The notes below the pieces were generated by a model, which was not told where the DNA came from, searched no databases, and saw only the letters and a program-made list of their open reading frames with translations. Below are positions 27,609 through 37,712 of a stretch of 64,000 nucleotides of DNA, piece by piece (the first letter of the stretch is position 1; each line of letters starts with the position of its first letter). The DNA comes from Betaproteobacteria bacterium (GTDB taxonomy: Bacteria > Pseudomonadota > Gammaproteobacteria > Burkholderiales > Casimicrobiaceae): the NCBI GenBank assembly GCA_016717855.1, contig JADKEV010000028.1, positions 70,201-134,200 on the forward strand, given 5' to 3'. A program made the position numbers and the translations under genes.

Positions 27609-29060
27609 ATGGCAAGCGGGACCAGGCTTGACACGAAGATCGCTGCGCACGGCGGCCGCCGCGTGCCATCCGGCGCTCGCCGCGGCGCGCGGTGTTTCGC
27701 GCTCGCCCTGTGCCTCTGCCTCGCGTGGCCGGCGGCGCAGGCGAGCGCCGCGAATCGGGCGCCGGAAGAGGCCGCCGCCGAAGCGCGACTCGCGCGCGTA
27801 ATCCGCGACGTTGCGCAGCCACTGACCGGCGCTCCCACCGACTACGACCGCCTGCTGCGGAGGATCGGCGAGGCACGGATCGTAATGCTGGGTGAGGATA
27901 CGCATGGCACGCACGAGTTCTATGTCGAGCGCGCCAGGATCACCCGCCGGCTGATCGCCGAGCAGGGATTCTCCGGCGTGGTCATCGAAGCGGACTGGTC
28001 CGAAGCCGCGGGCCTGCGCGCGTTCCTTGCCGGGGCGGAGCATCCGGCGACGGCCGACGCCGCGCTGCGCACGTTCGAGCGCTTTCCCCGCTGGATGTGG
28101 GGCAACTCCGACTTCCGGGACCTGGTCGCGTGGCTGCGCGAATTCAATCGCCGCGGCGGCGGGGCGCCCGTGTCGGTTCACGGCATGGACTTGTATGAAA
28201 TCGCGCCCGCCGCCACGGCCGTGATCGGCTACCTCGAGCGGATCAATCCGGCGGCGGCCGGGAAGGCGCGGCAGCGCTACATGTGCCTCGACTCCGGCGG
28301 CGACAAGCAGCAGGACGGCGCCGTCGCGCCCCCGCGCTGGCCCGACATCGACTGTGCCGGGCCCGTCCAGGACCAGCTGACGGAGCTGACCACCGGCGCG
28401 TTCCGGCCGGATGCCGGCGCCCTCGACCTTGCGGACGCCGGGTATGTGCATGCGCTGCAAAGCGCGCGGGTCGTCCGCAACGCCGAAGAGTACTTTCGCG
28501 CCATGCGCCGGCAGCCCGACAATTCGTGGGACCTGCGCGACACGCACATGGCTTCGAGCGTGGACCTGCTGCTCGCGCATCTCGATGCCCGCACGGGGCG
28601 CCGTTCCCGGCTGGTGATCTGGGCGCATAACGCGCACATCGGCGACGCCCGGGCGACCGCACGCGGCGAGTCGGGGGGCCTGACCCTCGGGCAATTGCTG
28701 CGCGAGCGCTATCCGGACGACGCGATCCTCGTCGGCTTCATGACGGCGACCGGCAGCGTTCGCGCCGCCACCGACTGGGGTGGGCCCGACCGGCGCCGGC
28801 GCCTGCGGCCACCGATACCGGGGAGCCACGCGGCGTTGATGCATGCAACGGGACTGCGGCGCTTTCTGCTGTTCCCGGATACCCCATCGCCGCTCAGGGC
28901 GGCGCTCGACCTGCCGCGCCCGCAACGGGGTGTCGGCGTGCGCTACCTCCCGGAACTCGAACTTGCCGGCCATTACTACATGGCGCGCCTGTCGGGGCAG
29001 TTCGACGCGCTGATCCACATCGACAGGACGACTGCGCTGCGGCCGCTGCGCCGGAAGTGA
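27609..29060 (+). CDS. Secreted erythromycin esterase-family protein
   Basis: A 483-residue member of the EreA/B family. A signal peptide (CFALALCLCLAWPAAQASA) suggests export. Conserved blocks are MLGEDTHGTHEFYVER (catalytic His/Glu), VVIEADWSEAAGLRAFL, VHGMDLYE, VIWAHNAHIGDARA and the C-terminal GHYYMARLSGQFDALIH. Proven members open the macrolide lactone ring; many relatives have other or unknown substrates, so resistance should not be assumed. The pattern of active-site residues is intact. A TATAAT for the next operon lies 70 bases downstream. Confidence 0.78.
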   Translation: MASGTRLDTKIAAHGGRRVPSGARRGARCFALALCLCLAWPAAQASAANRAPEEAAAEARLARVIRDVAQPLTGAPTDYDRLLRRIGEARIVMLGEDTHGTHEFYVERARITRRLIAEQGFSGVVIEADWSEAAGLRAFLAGAEHPATADAALRTFERFPRWMWGNSDFRDLVAWLREFNRRGGGAPVSVHGMDLYEIAPAATAVIGYLERINPAAAGKARQRYMCLDSGGDKQQDGAVAPPRWPDIDCAGPVQDQLTELTTGAFRPDAGALDLADAGYVHALQSARVVRNAEEYFRAMRRQPDNSWDLRDTHMASSVDLLLAHLDARTGRRSRLVIWAHNAHIGDARATARGESGGLTLGQLLRERYPDDAILVGFMTATGSVRAATDWGGPDRRRRLRPPIPGSHAALMHATGLRRFLLFPDTPSPLRAALDLPRPQRGVGVRYLPELELAGHYYMARLSGQFDALIHIDRTTALRPLRRK

Positions 29061-29129
29061 CCCGTGGACTCGCCGTACGCGGACCGGAACCTGGCCGGCG
29101 CCTGATTTCTCGGAACAAGTCGCAGCGGG

Positions 29130-29135
29130 TATAAT
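29130..29135 (+). promoter_or_regulatory. Possible sigma70 -10 box upstream of glnA
   Basis: A perfect TATAAT lies 220 bases before glnA. The -35 region 17 bases upstream (TTCTCG, 29107-29112) is weak, so activity may be low or need help. Confidence 0.45.
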
Positions 29136-29166
29136 TCGCGCTCGGACGAAGAAGAACCCCGGGAAC

Positions 29167-29183
29167 GGCACCGTACCGGTGCA
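29167..29183. promoter_or_regulatory. NtrC (GlnG) binding site upstream of glnA
   Basis: GGCACC, five spacer bases (GTACC) and GGTGCA make a nearly perfect palindrome matching the GCACC-N5-GGTGC NtrC consensus. It lies about 90 bases upstream of the sigma54 promoter, a suitable enhancer distance, and just after the sigma70-type -10 box, where it could also repress. Confidence 0.8.
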
Positions 29184-29263
29184 CGCAGCGGCCGCTCCGC
29201 CTTATCCTGGTGCCGATTCGGCCGCGACTTGTGCCAGGGACGCGCCAAATCAAGGCTTTCCGG

Positions 29264-29279
29264 TGGCATGTTTTCTGCT
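29264..29279 (+). promoter_or_regulatory. Sigma54 (-24/-12) promoter of glnA
   Basis: TGGCATG, TTTTC and TGCT place the GG and GC dinucleotides (29265-29266 and 29277-29278) exactly 12 bases apart, as sigma54-RNA polymerase requires. The start point would fall about 60 bases before glnA. Confidence 0.8.
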
Positions 29280-29354
29280 AAAGCCTTATCGATTGGATCC
29301 TCTGTCCGATTTGTTTGCGTTAACTTGAAATAATCCCAGAACCAGGAGAATTCT

Positions 29355-30767
29355 ATGGCCACCGGCGCCGATGTACTGAAGATGATCAAGGACAACGAGG
29401 TCAAATTCGTCGACCTGCGTTTCACCGATACCCGCGGCAAGGAACAGCACGTCTCCGTGCCGCAGCACCAGTTTGGCGCGGACAAGTTCGAGTCCGGCCA
29501 TGCGTTCGACGGCTCGTCGATCGCCGGCTGGAAGGGGATCGAGGCGTCGGACATGCTGTTGATGCCTGACCCGAACACCGCGCGCATGGACCCGTTCATG
29601 GACCATCCGACGCTCGATATCACCTGCGACGTGCTGGAGCCCTCGACGGGCAATGGCTACGACCGTGACCCGCGCTCGCTGGCCAAGCGCGCCGAAGCCT
29701 ACCTGAAGGCCTCCGGACTGGGCGACGTCGCGTACTTCGGGCCGGAGCCCGAATTCTTCATCTTCGACCAGGTCAAGTGGAGCGTCGACATGTCCGGCAG
29801 CTCCTGCAAGGTCTATTCGTCCGAGGCGGCATGGTCCACCGGCGACGATTTCGAGGGCGGCAACAACGGCCACCGGCCCTCGGTCAAGGGCGGCTACTTT
29901 CCCGTGCCCCCGGTCGACTCGCTGCAGGACATCCGCTCGGAAATGTGCGAAATGATGGCGGCGCAAGGCGTCGACGTCGAAGTGCATCACCACGAAGTCG
30001 CGAATGCCGGCCAGTGCGAGATCGGCACCAAGTTCGAGACGCTGGTCAAGCGCGCCGACTGGCTGCAGATCATGAAGTACACGATCTGGAACGTCGCGGA
30101 TGCGTATGGCAAGACCGCCACCTTCATGCCCAAGCCCATCGTGGGCGACAACGGCTCGGGCATGCACGTCCACCAGTCGGTGTGGCGCGACGGCAAGAAC
30201 CTGTTCGCCGGCGACGGCTATTCGGGCCTCTCGGACTTCGCGCTGTATTACATCGGCGGGATCATCAAGCACGCGCGGGCGCTGAATGCCATCACCAATC
30301 CTGGCACCAATTCGTACAAGCGCCTGGTGCCGGGCTTCGAGGCGCCGGTCATGCTCGCCTACTCGGCGCGCAATCGCTCGGCATCGATCCGGATTCCCTA
30401 CGTCAGCAATCCCAAGGGCCGCCGGATCGAGGTCCGCTTCCCGGACCCGACGGCCAACCCGTACCTGGCGTTCTCCGCGATGCTGATGGCCGGGCTCGAC
30501 GGCGTCCAGAACAAGATTCATCCGGGCGATCCAGCGGACAAGAATCTGTATGACCTGCCGCCGGAAGAGTCCGCGAAGATCCCGACCGTGTGCTCGTCGC
30601 TGGACCAGGCGCTCGGGTACCTGGACAAGGACCGCGAGTTCCTGACCCGCGGCGGCGTGTTCAGCAACGACTTGATCGACGCTTACATGACGCTCAAGAT
30701 GGAAGAGGTGACCCGCTTCCGGATGACCACGCATCCGGTCGAATACGACATGTACTATTCGCTGTAA
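29355..30767 (+). CDS. glnA: Glutamine synthetase type I
   Basis: A 470-residue dodecameric GSI that joins ammonia to glutamate. It has MATGADVLKMIKDNEVKFVDLRFTD-like N-terminal features, the metal/ATP motif VKGGYFPVPPVDS, KPIVGDNGSGMHVHQSVW, and Tyr399 in KNLYDLPPEE, the site adenylylated by GlnE in the GSI-beta subfamily. The promoter region shows sigma70, NtrC and sigma54 elements, so it is expressed strongly on nitrogen limitation. A terminator separates it from the downstream glnL-glnG genes. Confidence 0.98.
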   Translation: MATGADVLKMIKDNEVKFVDLRFTDTRGKEQHVSVPQHQFGADKFESGHAFDGSSIAGWKGIEASDMLLMPDPNTARMDPFMDHPTLDITCDVLEPSTGNGYDRDPRSLAKRAEAYLKASGLGDVAYFGPEPEFFIFDQVKWSVDMSGSSCKVYSSEAAWSTGDDFEGGNNGHRPSVKGGYFPVPPVDSLQDIRSEMCEMMAAQGVDVEVHHHEVANAGQCEIGTKFETLVKRADWLQIMKYTIWNVADAYGKTATFMPKPIVGDNGSGMHVHQSVWRDGKNLFAGDGYSGLSDFALYYIGGIIKHARALNAITNPGTNSYKRLVPGFEAPVMLAYSARNRSASIRIPYVSNPKGRRIEVRFPDPTANPYLAFSAMLMAGLDGVQNKIHPGDPADKNLYDLPPEESAKIPTVCSSLDQALGYLDKDREFLTRGGVFSNDLIDAYMTLKMEEVTRFRMTTHPVEYDMYYSL

Positions 30768-30804
30768 GCGGTGGCGCCCGCACGGGCGTTCAGTTTGCAG
30801 GCCA

Positions 30805-30838
30805 GAAGGGCGGGTCTCCGGACCCGCCCTTCTGCTTT
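30805..30838 (+). terminator. Terminator between glnA and the regulatory genes
   Basis: GAAGGGCGGGTC, loop TCCG, GACCCGCCCTTC form a perfect 12-bp stem followed by TGCTTTAT. Partial read-through here would give low levels of glnLG, as in enteric bacteria. Confidence 0.88.
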
Positions 30839-30882
30839 ATTTCGTTTATAGTATCCGGGCTATCCTTCGGTACACTGCTGCA

Positions 30883-31401
30883 ATGCGCTCCATCCTATTT
30901 TGTCTGGCTGTCCTGTGCGGCGGACTTGCCGCTCCCGCGATCGGCCAGAGCCTTGCCCAGCTTGCCAAGCAGCAGGGCTGCACCACGCCGCCGGTCGTGG
31001 TCGATGGCACCGAACTCTACAAGTGCCAGACCCAGTCGGCGATGAGCTACTTCAGCGGCCCACCCGCCACCACAGCAGGCGCCACCAACGGACAGCCACC
31101 CAGAAAAATTCTTCCAGGCAGCAGCAAGGCGCCCACGCCGGCGAATTTCCCGCGCGTGGAGGGCGCCGTGCAGCGCGAACGCGACGACGTGCGCAAGCGG
31201 GTGCTCACCGAGGAACTCGCGACCGAAGTCAGGCTGATGGTTGAATCTGAAATGGGCCTGAAGTCCGGACAGACGCCGCTGCCCGACGAAACCCTGACCA
31301 GCCCGAAGTACCGGGACCGGATAGCCAAGCTCAAGCAGACCGTCGACAACCACACCAAGAACATCCAGGCCCTGAACCGGGAACTGGAACGCCTCAAGTA
31401 G
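30883..31401 (+). CDS. Small secreted coiled-coil protein between glnA and glnL
   Basis: A 172-residue exported protein with signal peptide SILFCLAVLCGGLAAPAIG. GTELYKCQTQ resembles the YKC core of DUF4124 proteins, which often sit between glnA and ntrB in betaproteobacteria, but the match is loose. The C-terminal half is highly charged and helical (from ERDDVRKRVLTEEL to LNRELERLK) and probably forms a coiled coil. Function is unknown; the location suggests co-expression with nitrogen control. Confidence 0.6.
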   Translation: MRSILFCLAVLCGGLAAPAIGQSLAQLAKQQGCTTPPVVVDGTELYKCQTQSAMSYFSGPPATTAGATNGQPPRKILPGSSKAPTPANFPRVEGAVQRERDDVRKRVLTEELATEVRLMVESEMGLKSGQTPLPDETLTSPKYRDRIAKLKQTVDNHTKNIQALNRELERLK

Positions 31402-31479
31402 GCACACCGGCGGCTCGCCGCCAGTTGCCGGCCGTCGTGCGCGGCAACGCTTGGCCCGCTCCTTGCTAGACTCACCAGG

Positions 31480-32583
31480 ATGATCGTTCCATTCCCCATG
31501 GCCGAGGATGCCCGCTACGCGGGACTGGACTTGCTCGCGACGGCCGTCCTGCTGCTCGACGGCACGCTGCGGATCCGCTATGCCAATGCCGCCGCCGAAA
31601 ACCTGTTCGCGCTGTCGCGCAAGCAGATGCTGGGGCGCACGCCAGCGCTGTTGTTCAACGACTCGGAACGGCTGGAACATGCGTTCGAGCAGGCGATCCG
31701 ACAGCATGGCACCTACACGGAGCAGGAGATCGAGCTGTCGATCAACGGGCGCCTTCGCCTGCACCTGAGCTGCACGGTGACGCCGCTGGACCATGAGGAC
31801 GACCTGCTGCTCGAGTTCCGCCAGATCGACCAGCAGATCAAGATCGCCCGCGAAGAGCGCCAGCTGGAACAGGCGCAGGCCAACCGCGAGTTGATCCGCA
31901 ACCTCGCGCACGAAATCAAGAATCCGCTGGGCGGGATCCGGGGCGCCGCACAATTGCTCGAGAGCGAACTGTCGTCGCCGCAGCAAACCGAATACACCCA
32001 GGTAATCATCGGCGAGGCGGACCGGCTGCAGTCGCTGGTCAACCGGCTGCTGACGCCGCATCGCCTGCCCGCGTATGCGCGGGTCAACATCCACGAGATC
32101 CTCGCCCGCGTCAAGAGCCTGGTCGACGCGGAGTTTCGCGACCATGCCGAAGTGCATTGCGACTTCGACATCAGCCTGCCCGAACTGGAATGCGATCCGG
32201 AACAAATCCTGCAAGCCGTGCTCAACATCGCCCGCAACGCGGGCGAAGCGCTGCGCGAGAGCCCCAGCGGCACCGGCGACATCTGGATCCGGACGCGAAT
32301 CGCGCGTGGCGTCACCCTGGCGCGGCGGCGCTACCGGCTGGCGCTGGCGATTTCCGTCGTCGACAACGGCCCCGGCATCCCGCCCGCGCTACTGGAGAGA
32401 ATCTTCTTCCCGCTGGTCACCGGCCGCGAAGGCGGCAGCGGGCTCGGGCTCACGATCGCGCAGACGTTCGTGGCGCAGCACCACGGCGCCATTGAATGCG
32501 AAAGCGAGCCCGGACGCACCAGTTTCACCATCCTGTTGCCATTGGACCCCGCCTCGGCGCGCAACGGTCCCTCCGCCTTGTGA
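31480..32583 (+). CDS. glnL: Nitrogen regulation sensor kinase NtrB
   Basis: A 367-residue soluble histidine kinase, partner of NtrC. An N-terminal PAS domain (ATAVLLLDGTLRIRYANAAAENLF) is followed by the DHp helix with His144 in NLAHEIKNPLGGIRGAAQLL and an HATPase_c domain (VLNIARNAGEAL N box, VVDNGPGIPPALLERIF G1 box, GSGLGLTIA G2 box). GlnB/PII normally switches it between kinase and phosphatase. It lies ten bases upstream of glnG. Confidence 0.95.
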   Translation: MIVPFPMAEDARYAGLDLLATAVLLLDGTLRIRYANAAAENLFALSRKQMLGRTPALLFNDSERLEHAFEQAIRQHGTYTEQEIELSINGRLRLHLSCTVTPLDHEDDLLLEFRQIDQQIKIAREERQLEQAQANRELIRNLAHEIKNPLGGIRGAAQLLESELSSPQQTEYTQVIIGEADRLQSLVNRLLTPHRLPAYARVNIHEILARVKSLVDAEFRDHAEVHCDFDISLPELECDPEQILQAVLNIARNAGEALRESPSGTGDIWIRTRIARGVTLARRRYRLALAISVVDNGPGIPPALLERIFFPLVTGREGGSGLGLTIAQTFVAQHHGAIECESEPGRTSFTILLPLDPASARNGPSAL

Positions 32584-32593
32584 AAGATCTGCC

Positions 32594-34000
<1,407 letters not shown>

Positions 34001-34031
34001 CCGGCATTCCGCTACGGAAACCGCGGAATCC

Positions 34032-34063
34032 GCAGGATGGGTGGAGCGCAGCGATACCGATCA
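34032..34063. repeat. Single copy of a dispersed repeat
   Basis: GCAGGATGGGTGGAGCGCAG followed by CGATACCGATCA closely matches both arms of the larger inverted repeat at 45317-45411. It lies in the 74-base convergent gap between glnG and xthA. One arm only, so no hairpin forms here. Confidence 0.75.
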
Positions 34064-34074
34064 GAGTTGCCGGG

Positions 34075-34845
34075 TCAGGGCAAACGCAATTCCGCCACCA
34101 CCGGCGCGTGGTCCGAAGGCTGCGCCTTCTTGCGTTCCGCGCGATCGATCCATACACGCTCGCAACTCTTTGCCAGCGCGGGCGAGAGCAGGATGTGATC
34201 GATGCGCAGGCCGTGGTTTTTCTGGAAACCCAGCATCCGGTAGTCCCACCAGCTGAATGTCCGCTCGGGCTGCTCGAACAGCCGGAAGCTGTCGACCAGC
34301 CCCAGATCCACCCAGCCGCGGAACGCCGCGCGTTCGGCATCGGTGCATAACACCTGGCCGCGCCAGAGCTCCGGGTCGTGCACGTCGCGATCCTCCGGCG
34401 CGATATTGAAGTCGCCCGTCACCGCGATGCGCTCGTGGCCGACTACTTCGCCACGCAGCCAGTCCGTTGCGCGGCCCAGCCACTGCAGCTTGTACTGATA
34501 CTTGTCCGAGTCCACGCTCTGGCCGTTCGGCACGTAGAAGCAAACCACGCGAATGCCGTCGACGGTGGCGGCGATCACACGGCGCAGCGGGTCGTCGTAA
34601 CCCGGTATCGAGATCTGGACGTCGCTTGCCGCGGAGCGCGAGAGGATGGCCACCCCGTTGTAGGTCTTCTGTCCGGAAAAAACCGCGCAGTAGCCGGCCG
34701 CCGCGATCGCATCGACGGGAAAGTGCGGGTCGTCGAGCTTGAGTTCCTGCAGGCAAAGCACGTCGGGTTGGTGTTCGGCCAGCCAGGCAAGCACATGCGG
34801 CAGCCGGATCTTGAGGGAATTGATATTCCAGGTGGCGATCTTCAT
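34075..34845 (-). CDS. xthA: Exodeoxyribonuclease III / AP endonuclease
   Basis: A 256-residue EEP-family nuclease for base-excision repair. MKIATWNINSLKIRLPHVL opens the protein, CLQELKLDD holds the metal Glu, and TGDFNIAPEDRDVHDPE and the C-terminal LRIDHILLSPAL and PSDHAPVVAEL carry the catalytic Asp, Asn and His. ATG 34845 is the family start. It converges on glnG. Confidence 0.95.
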   Translation of the reverse strand: MKIATWNINSLKIRLPHVLAWLAEHQPDVLCLQELKLDDPHFPVDAIAAAGYCAVFSGQKTYNGVAILSRSAASDVQISIPGYDDPLRRVIAATVDGIRVVCFYVPNGQSVDSDKYQYKLQWLGRATDWLRGEVVGHERIAVTGDFNIAPEDRDVHDPELWRGQVLCTDAERAAFRGWVDLGLVDSFRLFEQPERTFSWWDYRMLGFQKNHGLRIDHILLSPALAKSCERVWIDRAERKKAQPSDHAPVVAELRLP

Positions 34846-34899
34846 GCGACGCGGACGTTCTTCACGGCTGATCATCAGGCCGCGGGGCGGGCCGGCACT

Positions 34900-35523
34900 T
34901 CATTTCCTGACTTCGGGTGCGGCGGCCTCCGGCCTTGCCTCACCCTTGGCGGCCTCCTTGTCGTCGCCCCTGGTGGAAACCTTGGGAGCGGCCTTGCCGG
35001 CGATCTTGTCAGCCGCCGCCTTGTCGGCTTCCCGCTTGAGTGCGGTGATACGGGCCGCCGGAGTCTTCGGATAGGCGGCCTGGTCGAGCGCGGCCTGCCA
35101 GCCGCCCTCCTCGAATCCCCGGAGCAGCGTCGCGCTGCCGATCGCCAACACCGGCACCTGCTGGTCGCCCGTCAACTGCCTGAACTTGGGCATTTCGCCG
35201 GGTTGCGACACGTCGATTTCGGTAAAGGGAACGCCCCGCCGGTTGAGCAGCGCGCGGGCTTGCTCGCAGATTGGTCCGCAGGGACCGGCATACAGCGTCA
35301 CCGGGTTGCGCTGCTGCGCGTACTGCAGCGCGTACGGCGCCTCGCTGGTCTCGATGAAATTGCCGCCCAGCTTTTTCTGCTGCACGGATCTCGCGTCGGC
35401 GGGCGGCGCCGTGTCGGTGTAGACGACGCGGCCATCGCGATCGATGTACCGGAACAGCTGTTGCTGCGCGGCGGCCAACGCCGGCAGCAGGCAACATACG
35501 ATCGCAATCCAGATTGTGGGCAT
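34900..35523 (-). CDS. Periplasmic DUF4124-glutaredoxin protein
   Basis: A 207-residue exported protein. Signal peptide IWIAIVCCLLPALAAA; DUF4124 at residues 20-60 (LFRYIDRDGRVVYTDTAPP); then a glutaredoxin-like domain starting VTLYAGPCGPICEQARALL with a CxxxC pair and ending VPVLAIGSATLLRGFEE. The last 50 residues are Lys/Ala/Glu-rich and probably disordered. It lies 54 bases downstream of xthA. A redox role in the periplasm is likely; the partner is unknown. Confidence 0.8.
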   Translation of the reverse strand: MPTIWIAIVCCLLPALAAAQQQLFRYIDRDGRVVYTDTAPPADARSVQQKKLGGNFIETSEAPYALQYAQQRNPVTLYAGPCGPICEQARALLNRRGVPFTEIDVSQPGEMPKFRQLTGDQQVPVLAIGSATLLRGFEEGGWQAALDQAAYPKTPAARITALKREADKAAADKIAGKAAPKVSTRGDDKEAAKGEARPEAAAPEVRK

Positions 35524-35613
35524 TGCCTCTCTCCTTCGTCCGGAACTCTACACCGAATCCGTACGGGCCGGAACCGGACCGGGCGGACGCGGCCACCGCG
35601 ACGGGCCGCGGTC

Positions 35614-37641
35614 CTACATGCCGTTGTGCCGGAACAAGGCGTCGATCCGCGGTGGCCGGCCGCGGAACGCGACGAACGACTCTGCGGCGGCGCGGCTCGA
35701 TCCCGTGCCCAGGATTTCGGACCGGAAACGCCGCCCCGCTTCGGCGGACATCACGCCCATTTCCTCGAACAGGCTGAAGGCATCCGCCGAGAGCACCTCG
35801 GCCCACAGGTAGCTGTAGTAGCCGGCCGCGTAGGCGCTCGCGAAGATGTGGGAAAACTGCAGGGGAAAGCGGTTGTACGCGGGGACGGCGAACACCGCAA
35901 CCTGATCGCGGACGCGCTGCAGCAGGGCGAACGCGGCCGGAAGATCCAGCGGCCCCGACATGTGCAGTTGCAGGTCGAACAGCGCGAGCTGCAATTGCCG
36001 GATGTAATGCATGCCGGAGTGGAAGTTCTTCGCCGCCAGCATGCGCTGGAACAGTTCCCGCGGCAGCGGCTCACCGGTGTCGACGTGCCCGCTCATATGC
36101 CGGACCACTTCCCACTCCCAGCAGAAGTTCTCCATGAACTGGCTGGGGAGCTCGATCGCGTCCCACTCCACGTTGTCCATTCCCACGCCCAGGTGCTCGA
36201 CGTTGGTCAGGAGCAGGTGCAGCCCGTGGCCGAATTCATGAAACAGCGTCGTCACTTCGTTGTGGGTGAATAGCGCAGGCTTGCCCGCGACCGGATGGGA
36301 GAAGTTGCAGGTCAGCGTGGCCACCGGCGTCTGCACCACGCCACTCGCCTGCTTGCGGTCGATCGCGACGTCCATCCACGCGCCGCCGCGCTTGTGGGGC
36401 CGCGCGTAAAGATCGAGATAGAAGCGGCCGACCAGCGCGCCGCCGCTTTCGCGGATTTCGAAAAGCCGCACGTCCTTGTGCCAGGCCGCGGCCGGGCTCT
36501 CGCGTATGTGCAGGCCGAAGATCGTCTCGACGACCTTGAACATCCCGGCGAGTACGCGATCCTCGGGGAAGTACTGCTTGATCTCGTTGCTGGAAAACGC
36601 GAAGCGCGACTCGCGCAACTTCTCGCTGGCGTAGTCGATATCCCACGCCTGCAGGTCCGGCAAGTCCAGTTCGGCGCGGGCGAACTCGCGCAACGCCGCC
36701 ACGTCGCGCTCGGCGTGCGGCTTGGCGCGCGTGATCACCTCTTGCAGGAAGTCGAGCGCCGCCTCCGGCGACTTCGCCATCTTGGGCGTCAGCGACACCT
36801 CGGCGAAATTGGCGAAACCGAGCAGCCGCGCCTGCTCGTCGCGCAGTCGCAGCAGGCGCTCGACCAGCGGGCCGTTGTTCCATGCCGGATTGCCCAGGTC
36901 GCTGGCCCGCGTGCAATGCGCGCGATAGAGTTCTTCGCGCAGGCCGCGCTCGCGCGCGTACTGCAGGACCGGCTGATACGAAGGGCTGTGCAGCGTGAGC
37001 TTCCAGCCGGCGCGCCCGTCGGCCGCCGCTTCTTCGCGCGCCGCCGCCATCACGTCGGGTGGCAGGCCGGCAAGCCTGGCCGCGTCCTCGACGTAGAGCG
37101 CGTAGTCGTTCGTCGCGTCGAGCACGTTCTCCTCGAACTTCGCCATCAGCGCCGACTGCTCCTCGCTGATGGCCAGGAAGCGCGCCTTGTCGCCGGCCGC
37201 CAGTTCCGCGCCGCCCAGGCGAAAGTCGCGCAGCTCGTTGTCGATCAGCCGCTGTTGCGCGGCCCCGAGTCGGGCGAATGCCGGCGCCGCGCGCAGCGCG
37301 CGATAGCGCGCATGCAGCCGCGAGTCCTGGCTCAATTGCGCATGCAGCTCCGTCACCTTCTGCAAGTTGACGTTGTAGGCTTCACGCAGCGCCGGACTGT
37401 TGACCACCGCATTCAGGTGCGAAACGACGCCCCAGGCGCGATCCAGCCGCTCCATCGCCGCGAACTGCGGCGCAACGACCGACTCCCAGTCGGGAGGCGC
37501 GGCGCTCGCGGCGCTCGCGTCGATCGCATCGACGGTCTCACGGACACCGGCGAGCAGCGCGTCGATCGCCGGACTGATGTGCTCGACGCGCACGTCGGCA
37601 AAGCGGGGCAAACCGGAAAAGTCCAGCAACGGATTCATCAA
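35614..37641 (-). CDS. prlC: Oligopeptidase A (M3 family)
   Basis: A 675-residue cytoplasmic zinc peptidase that degrades signal peptides and other short peptides. The zinc motif is HEFGHGLHLLLT with the third ligand Glu in WDAIELPSQFMENF. The N-terminal helical part begins NPLLDFSGLPRFADVRVEHI, as in PrlC/OpdA. Full length. It follows murU on the same strand after a gap of about 70 bases. Confidence 0.95.
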   Translation of the reverse strand: MMNPLLDFSGLPRFADVRVEHISPAIDALLAGVRETVDAIDASAASAAPPDWESVVAPQFAAMERLDRAWGVVSHLNAVVNSPALREAYNVNLQKVTELHAQLSQDSRLHARYRALRAAPAFARLGAAQQRLIDNELRDFRLGGAELAAGDKARFLAISEEQSALMAKFEENVLDATNDYALYVEDAARLAGLPPDVMAAAREEAAADGRAGWKLTLHSPSYQPVLQYARERGLREELYRAHCTRASDLGNPAWNNGPLVERLLRLRDEQARLLGFANFAEVSLTPKMAKSPEAALDFLQEVITRAKPHAERDVAALREFARAELDLPDLQAWDIDYASEKLRESRFAFSSNEIKQYFPEDRVLAGMFKVVETIFGLHIRESPAAAWHKDVRLFEIRESGGALVGRFYLDLYARPHKRGGAWMDVAIDRKQASGVVQTPVATLTCNFSHPVAGKPALFTHNEVTTLFHEFGHGLHLLLTNVEHLGVGMDNVEWDAIELPSQFMENFCWEWEVVRHMSGHVDTGEPLPRELFQRMLAAKNFHSGMHYIRQLQLALFDLQLHMSGPLDLPAAFALLQRVRDQVAVFAVPAYNRFPLQFSHIFASAYAAGYYSYLWAEVLSADAFSLFEEMGVMSAEAGRRFRSEILGTGSSRAAAESFVAFRGRPPRIDALFRHNGM

Positions 37642-37712
37642 CGTGCTCCTTCGGGCTTATGGCCCTGGGCTATCTGGGTACCGCGGCCAGGGTGACCGGC
37701 GCGACGGCGGAT

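Noticed and set aside
27483..29171. Long open frame on the minus strand continuing upstream of the MFS/spermidine-synthase gene
   Set aside because: It lies antisense to the erythromycin-esterase-like gene, its product is Arg/Pro/Gly-rich with no family resemblance, and the real membrane protein starts at ATG 27482.
29205..29240. Second NtrC site near GGTGCC ... GTGCCAGG
   Set aside because: Only a half site fits; the spacing to a partner is wrong.
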